Below, piece by piece: positions 1 through 7,020 of a DNA stretch of 34,304 bases. This DNA comes from JANXXV01 sp038230275. GTDB taxonomy: Bacteria > Acidobacteriota > Terriglobia > Bryobacterales > Bryobacteraceae. A model generated the notes under the pieces. It did no database searches and was not told the origin of the DNA. It saw only the letters and a list, made by a program, of their open reading frames with translations. Position numbers and translations under genes: made by a program. The stretch is from assembly GCA_038230275.1 (NCBI GenBank), contig JBBRNO010000061.1:1-34304 (forward strand), read 5' to 3'. Every line of letters starts with the position of its first letter. The stretch's first letter is position 1.

Positions 1-6
1 CGGTTC

Positions 7-38
7 TGCGAAGGGGCAACTTCGCAATTCTCTGTTTT
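7..38 (+). terminator. Candidate intrinsic terminator of a gene left of the window
   Basis: A perfect 7-bp stem (TGCGAAG at 7-13, CTTCGCA at 20-26) with a 6-nt loop is followed by the T-rich tract ATTCTCTGTTTT. A second hairpin follows directly (ACCCCA at 39-44, TGGGGT at 52-57). The T tract is interrupted, so this is only a plausible terminator. The gene it would serve lies outside the window. Confidence 0.3.
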
Positions 39-113
39 ACCCCAATGTCTATGGGGTCCCCAAATGGTTCGCTATGCTTCCGCTTTCAAACGCGCACCCG
101 CGAAGACGCATAG

Positions 114-665
114 CTCAGGTTCAATGAAAGCCCGGAACAATTCGCGGAACTCCTCCAGACCTATATCGAGAAATTCCAACCCCAGGACAGCGTCGAAATG
201 AATCTGGTCGACGAAATGGTGGCCGCCCGTTGGCGTCAGCAACGTTGCTGGGCAATTCAAACCGCGTCGTTCAACCTGCAAATGGAAAGCTTGGAAGAGG
301 AAGTCTCCTACGCACCCGCACGCGTTGCGCTCGCTTTCATTGCCATGGCCGAACACGAAAAGCTGTTAGATCTGATCCTGCGCTACGAAACCAGCTACAG
401 CCGCATGCACGATCGCGCCATGAAAGCCCTCTTCCGTCTCCGCCAGGAACTGAATTTGCGAAACGACCCAAATCCCCCCAATGCTAATTTGCGAAACGAC
501 CCAAATCCCGTGCTCCAGCCTCCGCCTGACCCGTCGTCCCAGCGCCCTCCAGTCTCCCGAAGCGCCGCACGAACCAACCCGTCGATCGTCACCACCCTAA
601 ACCCGCCAGTCACCCTACCCAAAATGCATGCCGAGCCGCAACCCAGCCATCCTCCCGCGCGATAA
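114..665 (+). pseudogene. 5'-truncated protein gene with RNDPNP repeat tail
   Basis: The frame is open from 114 to 665, right after a TAG at 111-113. The first ATG is at 198, which would give 155 residues. The part before that ATG (LRFNESPEQFAELL) and after it (MVAARWRQQRCWAIQT, then LRYETSYSRMHDRAMKALF) reads as one continuous conserved domain, so translation from 198 would cut through it. I see no alternative start codon between 114 and 198, and the sequence before 111 does not look like the expected N-terminus. I recognise the type as a multicopy protein family of Solibacter-like acidobacteria and related bacteria. Its function is unknown and the family assignment is from memory. The tail carries two NLRNDPNP units and is Pro/Arg-rich. 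It is probably a 5'-deleted relic, but expression of a short protein from 198 cannot be excluded. Confidence 0.5.
453..509 (+). repeat. Two exact 24-bp direct repeats, 33-bp period
   Basis: The 24-base unit that begins AATTTGCGAAACGACCC occurs at 453-476 and again at 486-509, separated by 9 bp. Both copies are in the same reading frame of the truncated gene and encode NLRNDPNP. This is a short coding tandem repeat of the kind that expands by slippage or unequal recombination. Confidence 0.85.
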
Positions 666-666
666 T
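661..666 (+). promoter_or_regulatory. Candidate -10 element of the polyamine operon
   Basis: GATAAT matches five of six bases of the -10 consensus and ends 6 nt before the ATG of aguB at 673. No Shine-Dalgarno sequence precedes that ATG. If it is used, transcription would begin at or next to the start codon, giving a leaderless mRNA. No convincing -35 hexamer is visible at the usual distance. Confidence 0.35.
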
Positions 667-672
667 CGGACA

Positions 673-1569
673 ATGCCATTGATCACAGAGGAGAAGTTCC
701 GCATCGGGTTGGTGCAAATGTCCTGCTCCCAGGACCCTGCGGAAAATTTGGAGAAAGCGCGTCACGGAATTCGTCAGGCTGCCGGCCAAGGTGCCCAAAT
801 TGTCTGTCTGCAAGAGCTCTTTCTTTCCCAATATTTCTGCCGTGAGGAGAACGCCGAGCTCTTCAATCTGGCCGAGCCGATTCCAGGTCCGTCCACCATG
901 GCCCTGGGAGATCTGGCGCGGGAATTGAAGGTGGTCGTGGTCGCGTCCCTGTTCGAGCGGCGCGCCGCAGGTCTGTATCATAATACAGCGGCGATGATCG
1001 ACGCCGATGGATCGCTGCTGGGCATCTATCGCAAGATGCATATTCCGGACGACCCGCTCTATTACGAGAAATTCTATTTCACCCCGGGCGATCTGGGTTT
1101 CTTGAATTTCGATACCCGTTATGGCCGCATTGCCACGCTGGTCTGTTGGGATCAGTGGTACCCCGAAGGCGCGCGCCTGGCCAGCCTGGGTGGAGCGAAT
1201 GTCTTGTTCTATCCCACCGCCATCGGGTGGCATCCGGCCGAAAAGGCCCAGTACGGAAAAGCGCAGCTTGACGCGTGGCAGACCATCCAACGCTCCCACG
1301 CCATCGCCAATGGCATCTACGTCGCGGCCGTCAACCGTACCGGGTTTGAAGGTCCGCCGGATCATGGGCTGGAGTTCTGGGGCTCGTCCTTTGTCGCGGA
1401 TCCATTCGGCCAAGTGATCGCTCAGGCTTCGCAGGACCGGGAAGAAGTTCTGGTAGTGGAATGCGATCCGAAACGCATGGAAGAGGTGCGGCGGAATTGG
1501 CCCTTCTTCCGCGACCGCCGCATTGACGCTTACGGCGGCATCACCAGTCGCTGGACCGGACGCGCATGA
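673..1569 (+). CDS. aguB: N-carbamoylputrescine amidohydrolase
   Basis: Nitrilase-superfamily enzyme that hydrolyses N-carbamoylputrescine to putrescine, CO2 and ammonia. It is the last step of the agmatine route to putrescine and acts in the cytoplasm. The 298-residue protein shows the complete Glu-Lys-Cys triad: E48 in CLQELF, K121 in YRKMHIPDD and C158 in LVCWDQWYPE. The YRKMHIPDDP and AIGWHP segments are typical of plant and bacterial AguB. The frame is open from 628, but the fold begins at FRIGLVQMSC, so the ATG at 673 fits family length better than the one at 628. It is the first gene of the operon, and its stop overlaps the aguA start by 4 bp (ATGA). The adjacent agmatine deiminase makes the assignment very secure. 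Confidence 0.95.
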   Translation: MPLITEEKFRIGLVQMSCSQDPAENLEKARHGIRQAAGQGAQIVCLQELFLSQYFCREENAELFNLAEPIPGPSTMALGDLARELKVVVVASLFERRAAGLYHNTAAMIDADGSLLGIYRKMHIPDDPLYYEKFYFTPGDLGFLNFDTRYGRIATLVCWDQWYPEGARLASLGGANVLFYPTAIGWHPAEKAQYGKAQLDAWQTIQRSHAIANGIYVAAVNRTGFEGPPDHGLEFWGSSFVADPFGQVIAQASQDREEVLVVECDPKRMEEVRRNWPFFRDRRIDAYGGITSRWTGRA

Positions 1570-2597
1570 GCTACCGCATGCCCGCGGAGTGGGAGCCGCA
1601 CGAGGGGACTTGGCTCGCCTGGCCCCATGAGCGCACCGATTGGCCAGGGAAGTTTCCACCTGTGCCCTGGGTCTACTGCGACATTGTGAAACGGCTGGCC
1701 CGCGTCGAACGGGTACACGTGCTGGTGGCGGATGCCCAAGTAGAGCGCAAGGTGACCGCCATGCTGCGAAAGAACGCCGTCGATCTAGCGGCCGTCGATT
1801 TCTTTCATGCGCCTACAGATCGCAGTTGGACCCGTGACTATTGCCCGACGTTTGCCAGGGACGGCGAAGGCGCGACGGTCATATTGAACTGGCGCTTTAA
1901 CGGCTGGGCGAAGTACAGCAACTGGAAAACGGACGACGCGATTCCCTCGAAGATTGCCCGCAAGCTCCGCGTGCCGGATGTAAAACCATTCCTCGACCGG
2001 CGGCGTATTGTATTGGAGGGCGGCAGTATCGACGTGAATGGGCGCGGCAAGTTGTTGACCACCGAAGAGTGCTTGTTGAGCCCCATTCAGGCGCGCAATC
2101 CGGGGTTGGAGCGGCAAGAACTGGAGCGCGTTTTCGCGGAATATCTGGGCATCACAGAGACCATCTGGCTAAAGAATGGGATTGCGGGCGACGATACCCA
2201 CGGACATGTGGACGATCTGGCGAGGTTTACCGATGAAGCTACGGTGGTGATTGCCGTGGAAGCCGACCGCGCCGATGCGAATTTCGAACCCACGCAGGAG
2301 AATGTCAAGTTGCTGAAGCGGCGCAAGGATCTTCGCGTCGTAACTCTGCCCATGCCCCAGCCGGTTTTCTTCGAAGGGCAGCGGCTGCCGGCCAGCTACG
2401 CGAATTTCTATATCGCCAACGGGCTGGTGCTGGCGCCAACCTTCAACGATCCGATGGACCGCGTGGCTTTGAACACCCTGGCGAAGTTGTTTCCGGATCG
2501 CGAAGTGGTAGGGATTCATTGCGGCGACCTGGTGTTGGGCCTGGGGACGCTGCATTGCATGACGCAACAGCAGATCGCCTGGCAGGAAGCACGCTAA
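1566..2597 (+). CDS. aguA: Agmatine deiminase
   Basis: Agmatine deiminase (agmatine iminohydrolase) of the peptidyl-arginine-deiminase superfamily. It converts agmatine to N-carbamoylputrescine and ammonia, the substrate of the gene before it. The 343 residues are a little short of the usual ~350-380. Visible active-site elements are D91 in SWTRDYCPT, the EGGSIDVNG loop near 151-159, H214 and D216 in DDTHGHVDD, and the nucleophile C331 in GLGTLHCMTQQ. One small oddity is that the usual W-x-R-D-x-G-P motif reads WTRDYCP here, with Cys for Gly. Translation starts inside the aguB stop (ATGA). An arginine decarboxylase to supply agmatine is not in the window, so agmatine may be imported by the Pot transporter or made elsewhere. 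Confidence 0.95.
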   Translation: MSYRMPAEWEPHEGTWLAWPHERTDWPGKFPPVPWVYCDIVKRLARVERVHVLVADAQVERKVTAMLRKNAVDLAAVDFFHAPTDRSWTRDYCPTFARDGEGATVILNWRFNGWAKYSNWKTDDAIPSKIARKLRVPDVKPFLDRRRIVLEGGSIDVNGRGKLLTTEECLLSPIQARNPGLERQELERVFAEYLGITETIWLKNGIAGDDTHGHVDDLARFTDEATVVIAVEADRADANFEPTQENVKLLKRRKDLRVVTLPMPQPVFFEGQRLPASYANFYIANGLVLAPTFNDPMDRVALNTLAKLFPDREVVGIHCGDLVLGLGTLHCMTQQQIAWQEAR

Positions 2598-2600
2598 TCA

Positions 2601-3452
2601 ATGATGCTGACGATTTTGAGTCTATTTGCTCTAGGCGCCGCGTTCCTGGCCAGCGTGCCATTCCGCATTGCCATACTGGACGGGGCTCGGGTGCGGTATC
2701 AAAGCTTTGGCAAGGGCGCAAAGGCCGTGGTGCTGGTCCACGGATGGCTTTGCGATCACTTGATTTGGATACGCAACATTCCCGCGCTCAGCGCCGAGTA
2801 TCGTGTCATTGTGATGGATCTGCCGGGGCACGGCGGCAGCGACGGACCGAAGGTGGACTACACGCAGCAGCACTTCGCCAGCGCCGTGGACGCGGTGCTG
2901 CGGGATGCGAAAGTCAGCCGCGCGGTTCTGATCGGCCACAATATGGGGGCACCGGTAGCGCGCCAATTTATGGTGGACTTTCCGGCAAAAGTGGTTGGGC
3001 TGGTGCTGGTGGATGCGGCCATTTCCACCCCAGTCGACGCCGCTGGTATGGAACAGCGGAAGGCTCGGCGGCTTCCGTTTGTGCAATCGTTGCGCAGTGC
3101 CGCTTATCCGGAAATTGCGGAGAGATTCATCGACCGCATGTTTGTGCCGGAAACGCCGCCCGAACTAAGGGCGCAGATTAAGCAGAAAATGCTGGCAACG
3201 CCGCAATGGATTTCCGTAAGCGCCATGGACGGCATGAGCGATGGCAGTATGTGGGCGGAGAAAAGTGATGTTCCTACACTGTGCGTCTTTTCCGACAAGG
3301 GCCGCAAGGCGGAAAACGATGCCATGCTGAATGGGATGTTCAGCAACGTGGATCACCAGGAGTGGCCTGGCGGTGGAAATTTCACCATGCTGGAAATGCC
3401 GGACCGCTTCAACGCGGCGGTGTTGGAATTTCTGCATAAGATTGGGTTCTAA
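2601..3452 (+). CDS. Alpha/beta-hydrolase-fold protein lacking catalytic Ser and His
   Basis: An alpha/beta-hydrolase-fold protein of 283 residues. Residues 1-20 are a hydrophobic signal or anchor. The HGW oxyanion loop (VLVHGWLCDH, ~44-53) and MDLPGHGGSDGP (~72-83) are normal for the fold. The nucleophile elbow, usually GHSMG, reads IGHNMGAPVARQF, so the expected Ser is N114. The C-terminal catalytic His, usually in G-G-H-F-x-M-L-E-x-P, is N260 in GGGNFTMLEMP. Both codons are AAT. D232 could be the remaining acid. The open frame is intact and the gene sits 3 bp after aguA and 4 bp before potA, so it looks like a maintained pseudoenzyme, not a decaying gene. Its role in polyamine handling is unknown. 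ATG at 2601 or 2604 are both possible starts. Confidence 0.85.
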   Translation: MMLTILSLFALGAAFLASVPFRIAILDGARVRYQSFGKGAKAVVLVHGWLCDHLIWIRNIPALSAEYRVIVMDLPGHGGSDGPKVDYTQQHFASAVDAVLRDAKVSRAVLIGHNMGAPVARQFMVDFPAKVVGLVLVDAAISTPVDAAGMEQRKARRLPFVQSLRSAAYPEIAERFIDRMFVPETPPELRAQIKQKMLATPQWISVSAMDGMSDGSMWAEKSDVPTLCVFSDKGRKAENDAMLNGMFSNVDHQEWPGGGNFTMLEMPDRFNAAVLEFLHKIGF

Positions 3453-3456
3453 CGCC

Positions 3457-4407
3457 ATGGATCTGGTCCTTGAGCTGCAGGGTGTATCGAAGCACTACCC
3501 AACGCATCAGGCTGTGAACGAAATCTCGTTTGCGGTGGAGCGTGGTGCCTTTTTTGCATTGTTAGGCCCGTCCGGTTGCGGTAAAACCACCACGCTGCGG
3601 CTGGTGGCGGGATTTGAAGAGGCCACCGCGGGCGATATTTCGCTGAACGGGCGGAGCATCAATCAGCTGAAGCCGTATGAGCGGAACGTCAATACCGTGT
3701 TTCAGAACTATGCTCTGTTTCCACATTTGACCGTGCGTGGGAATGTGGAATTCGGCCTCAGGCAGCAGGGTGCGGACCAGCTGGCGAAGAAGGTGCGCGA
3801 TGTGTTGGATCTGGTGCAGCTCAGCGGCAAGGACGATCGGTTTCCGGCGCAGCTTTCCGGCGGCGAGCGGCAGCGGGTCGCGCTGGCGCGTTCGCTGGTG
3901 CTGCAGCCCGATGTGCTGCTTTTGGATGAGCCGCTGGCCGCGCTCGATCCGAATCTTCGCAAGCAGGTTCGCGGGGAATTGAAGAGTCTGCAACGGCGCG
4001 TCGGGACCACGTTTCTGTTCGTCACGCACGATCAGGAAGAGGCCCTGTCGCTGTCCGATCAGATCGCCGTAATGAACAAGGGTTTGCTGGAACAGGTGGG
4101 CACCCCAGAGGATGTTTACCTGCGGCCGCGGACTCGGTTCGTCGCCGGCTTTCTGGGCGCGGTGAACTGGATTGACGGCATAGGCGTTCGTCCGGAGGCG
4201 ACGCGAATTTCGCGCACCGCGGATGGCGAGCGATGCATTTCCGCGACAGTTCGCAGTTCCGTGTTTCTGGGCAACTGTTTTCAAGTGGAAACAGTTTGCC
4301 GCGACGGACAATGTGTGGTGGCTGAAGTGCCGCGGCTAGACGGATCGTTCGCCCCGGGGGAACCGGTGCATCTGTGGTGGGATCCGGCGGATGAATTGCG
4401 GTTATGA
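3457..4407 (+). CDS. potA: Polyamine ABC transporter ATP-binding protein
   Basis: ATPase subunit that powers import of putrescine or spermidine through PotBC. The 316-residue protein contains Walker A (LLGPSGCGKTTTLRL), the Q-loop (VFQNYALFPHL), the signature (LSGGERQRVALARSL), Walker B (VLLLDEPLAALD) and the H-switch (FVTHDQEEAL), followed by a short TOBE-like C-terminal domain from about residue 230. E. coli PotA is about 60 residues longer, with the difference in the C-terminal region. The frame is open back to 3331, but the ATG at 3457 gives the normal N-terminus MDLVLELQGVSKHY and lies just after the preceding stop. Its stop overlaps potB by 4 bp. The polyamine specificity comes from PotD homology and the adjacent agu genes. 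Confidence 0.93.
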   Translation: MDLVLELQGVSKHYPTHQAVNEISFAVERGAFFALLGPSGCGKTTTLRLVAGFEEATAGDISLNGRSINQLKPYERNVNTVFQNYALFPHLTVRGNVEFGLRQQGADQLAKKVRDVLDLVQLSGKDDRFPAQLSGGERQRVALARSLVLQPDVLLLDEPLAALDPNLRKQVRGELKSLQRRVGTTFLFVTHDQEEALSLSDQIAVMNKGLLEQVGTPEDVYLRPRTRFVAGFLGAVNWIDGIGVRPEATRISRTADGERCISATVRSSVFLGNCFQVETVCRDGQCVVAEVPRLDGSFAPGEPVHLWWDPADELRL

Positions 4408-5234
4408 CGCAGCTGCGGCGTCTGTTTCTGGCACCTGCCGGCGTCATTATGGGCGTGCTGTTTCTGGTGCCGCTGGCCATCATGCTGGCGTATAGCTTCC
4501 TGACTCGCGGCGCTTATGGCGGCGTGACGGCAGAGGTCACCGGCGACAATTATCAGCGGGTGTTCGATCCGCTCTATGCGGCCATTCTGCTGCGCACGTT
4601 TGTGATGGCTGGGACCGCAACGCTGGGTTGTCTGGTGCTTGGCTTTCCGTTAGCACTATTCATTTCGCGCGCCGGTCCGCGAAAGAACCTTTATTTGCAG
4701 TTAGTGATTTTGCCCTTCTGGACCAGCTTTCTGATCCGCACCTACGCCTGGATGTTTCTGTTGCGCGATACCGGGCTGATCAACTCTGCACTGCTAGCGG
4801 CAGGGTTGGTCCATCAGCCGCTGCCGCTGCTCTATAACGAAGGTGCGGTCTTCGTAGGGCTGGTGTACGGGTATCTGCCGTTTGTGGTGTTGCCGCTTTA
4901 TGCCACGCTGGAAAGGCTGGACAAAAACTTACTGGAAGCCGCTGCCGACTTAGGCGCGCGGCCTTGGGTTACGCTAACCCGCGTGATGATTCCGCTCTGT
5001 GCGCCAGGCTTCCGGGCCGGCGCGCTGCTAGTGTTTATTCCCTGCCTCGGCGCTTATCTGACGCCGGATTTGTTAGGCGGCAGCAAGACGGTGATGGTCG
5101 GCAACGTGATCCAGAATCAGTTCACCACGGCGCGCGACTGGCCCTTTGGGTCTGCTGTTTCCCTGCTGCTGATGGCTATCGTGATGGTGTTGCTGATGCT
5201 GCTCATCCGCCGCGGCGGAGAGAAATTGGTATGA
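4404..5234 (+). CDS. potB: Polyamine ABC transporter permease PotB
   Basis: First of two membrane permeases of the putrescine/spermidine importer. It has 276 residues with six likely transmembrane helices. The first is LAPAGVIMGVLFLVPLAIML and the last ends near the C-terminus. The ABC-interacting EAA loop reads EAAADLGARPWVTLTRVMIP, in good agreement with the family. The RTYAWMFLLRDTG segment is typical of PotB/PotH-type proteins. Both its start and its stop are in 4-bp ATGA overlaps with the neighbours, so stoichiometric translation is likely. Confidence 0.93.
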   Translation: MTQLRRLFLAPAGVIMGVLFLVPLAIMLAYSFLTRGAYGGVTAEVTGDNYQRVFDPLYAAILLRTFVMAGTATLGCLVLGFPLALFISRAGPRKNLYLQLVILPFWTSFLIRTYAWMFLLRDTGLINSALLAAGLVHQPLPLLYNEGAVFVGLVYGYLPFVVLPLYATLERLDKNLLEAAADLGARPWVTLTRVMIPLCAPGFRAGALLVFIPCLGAYLTPDLLGGSKTVMVGNVIQNQFTTARDWPFGSAVSLLLMAIVMVLLMLLIRRGGEKLV

Positions 5235-5989
5235 AGCGCGGATTGGGCCTCTATGCTGTAGCGGCGTATGCGTTCCTGCATCTGCCGTTGCTGGTGCTGG
5301 CGGTGTTCAGCTTCAATTCTTCGCGCTTCACCATATGGCAGGGGTGGTCGCTCGCATGGTATCGGGCGGCGCTGCAGGACGGGCAACTGGGCGAAGCTGC
5401 CTGGAACAGCCTGCTGATTGCCGTAGCCTCCACCGTGCTTTCCACCGTAGTGGGAACGCTGTGCGCTTACGGATTGTGGAAGCGGGATTCCAAGTTGCTG
5501 TCCGGGTCGCTGTATCTTTCCTTGGTGACGCCTGAGATTGTGACGGGAATCTCACTACTGGTTTTCTTCCAGTGGATCTTCCGGTTTCTGCATGTGCAGC
5601 TTGGCATGCACACCGTCATCCTGGCGCATATCGCTTTTTCGTTGTCTTATGTGGTGATCGTAGTGATGGCGCGGCTGCGCACCTTCGACGCCTCGCTGGA
5701 AGAGGCGGCGCTCGATCTGGGGGCCACTGAGTGGCAGGCGTTTCGTCGAGTGACTTTGCCGGTGCTGGCGCCTGGGATCGCAGCGGCGGCGCTGCTGGCG
5801 TTTACCACTTCATTCGATGATTACGTCATCACCAGCATGGTGGCGGGAGTGGACTCTGAAACCCTGCCCATGGTGGTTTACGCGATGGCGCGGCGCGGGG
5901 CCAATCCGGTCTTGAATGCCATCTCGACATTGATTGTCGCGGTGTTGGGCTCGTTGATTGTGTTGTCTGAAAGGTTGCGCGAATCATGA
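5231..5989 (+). CDS. potC: Polyamine ABC transporter permease PotC
   Basis: Second permease of the importer, 252 residues, with six likely transmembrane helices. The N-terminus LHLPLLVLAVFSFNSSRF and the segment TTSFDDYVITSMVAG are characteristic of PotC/PotI. The EAA loop reads EEAALDLGATEWQAFRRVTLP. The frame is open back to 4964 but that overlaps potB. The ATG at 5231 lies in an ATGA overlap with the potB stop and gives the normal family length. The stop in turn overlaps the potD start. Confidence 0.93.
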   Translation: MKRGLGLYAVAAYAFLHLPLLVLAVFSFNSSRFTIWQGWSLAWYRAALQDGQLGEAAWNSLLIAVASTVLSTVVGTLCAYGLWKRDSKLLSGSLYLSLVTPEIVTGISLLVFFQWIFRFLHVQLGMHTVILAHIAFSLSYVVIVVMARLRTFDASLEEAALDLGATEWQAFRRVTLPVLAPGIAAAALLAFTTSFDDYVITSMVAGVDSETLPMVVYAMARRGANPVLNAISTLIVAVLGSLIVLSERLRES

Positions 5990-7011
5990 CGCGGCGCACG
6001 CTTTTTCTGATGGGCATCGCAGGGGCAGCGGGCTGTTCTCGCGGCGCAGTGCGCCGTCTGAACGTCTTCAACTGGTCCAGCTACGTGGCCCCGAATACCA
6101 TTCCGGACTTCGAGAAAGAGTTCGGCGCGCGCGTTCGATATGCGGTGTATGAGAGCAATGAAGAGATGTTGGCGCGGGTGATGAGCGGCAACTCCGGTTG
6201 GGACGTCGTGTTTCCGACGAACTACTTCATTGAGCCCATGCGGGAGACCGGCTTGCTGGCGGAACTGGATCACCACCGCCTGCCGAATTTGGGGCAGCTT
6301 GACGGTCCGTTTCAGAGCCCGGCCTGGGACCCAGGCTTGCAGTGGGGCGTTCCATATATGTGGAACGCCACCGGCATCGCGTATAACAAAAAACTGGTGC
6401 CCGCTCTCACCGCCTGGGCCGATCTGTGGAGTCCGGCGCTGTCGGGGCATATGACGATGCTGGACGATCCGGTGGATGTGTTCGCCGCTTGTTTGAAGAA
6501 GCTGGGGTTGCGGGCGAACACGCGGGATACGGGCGAACTGCGGCGGGCGCAGCATGAGGCGATTGTCCAGAAGCCGCTGCTGCGCGCCTACTTGAATGCC
6601 GAGGTGCGGGATCAGTTGGTCTCCGGCGATGTCCTGGCGGCGCAACTTTGGTCCACTACCGCGCAGCAGGCGATAGACGCTTCGCCGCAGATCGATTTTG
6701 TTTACCCACGAGAGGGATTCGCGGTGTACCCGGACATCGCAGTGATTCTGCGCGAGAGTCCGCGGAAGGAATTGGCGCATCAGCTGCTGAATTACCTTCT
6801 GCGCCCGGAAGTGGCTGCGGCCATAGTCGTGGCCGCGCGGACGGCTACCGCGAACGGAGGCGCCCGAGCATTCTTGCCGGAAGCCATTCGGAATAATAAG
6901 ACGCTTTATCCATCCGTGGAAGTAATGGCGCGAGCGGAGTGGTCGCAGGCGGCAACACCCGAGATCCAACGTCTGCGCGACCGGCTGTGGACGGAAGTGA
7001 AGTCGTCATAG
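5986..7011 (+). CDS. potD: Polyamine-binding lipoprotein PotD
   Basis: Extracytoplasmic substrate-binding protein of the importer, 341 residues. The N-terminus MTRRTLFLMGIAGAAGC ends in a possible lipobox with C17, so it is probably a membrane-anchored lipoprotein. LNVFNWSSYVAPNTIPDFEKE and YAVYESNEEM match the first lobe of E. coli PotD. By eye, the acidic ligand pair of E. coli PotD (DDAREVF) aligns with DDPVDVF, and the W-x-D ligand motif aligns with Y-P-D in FAVYPDIAV. The charged contacts are therefore kept while one Trp is replaced by Tyr. Specificity could be putrescine or spermidine and cannot be settled by reading. It is the fourth and last pot gene. Confidence 0.92.
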   Translation: MTRRTLFLMGIAGAAGCSRGAVRRLNVFNWSSYVAPNTIPDFEKEFGARVRYAVYESNEEMLARVMSGNSGWDVVFPTNYFIEPMRETGLLAELDHHRLPNLGQLDGPFQSPAWDPGLQWGVPYMWNATGIAYNKKLVPALTAWADLWSPALSGHMTMLDDPVDVFAACLKKLGLRANTRDTGELRRAQHEAIVQKPLLRAYLNAEVRDQLVSGDVLAAQLWSTTAQQAIDASPQIDFVYPREGFAVYPDIAVILRESPRKELAHQLLNYLLRPEVAAAIVVAARTATANGGARAFLPEAIRNNKTLYPSVEVMARAEWSQAATPEIQRLRDRLWTEVKSS

Positions 7012-7020
7012 AGTATAGAC

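Noticed and set aside
610..1659. Long minus-strand ORF of 349 residues opposite aguB
   Set aside because: It lies opposite aguB, which has a complete catalytic triad. Its translation has no recognisable domain and reflects codon bias on the other strand.
2519..3181. Plus-strand ORF of 220 residues overlapping aguA and the hydrolase
   Set aside because: Frame-shifted reading of the hydrolase gene. Its translation is Arg/Gly-rich and featureless.
5878..6969. Minus-strand ORF of 363 residues opposite potD
   Set aside because: Shadow of potD. The composition is rich in Arg, His and Gln with no motif or start signal.
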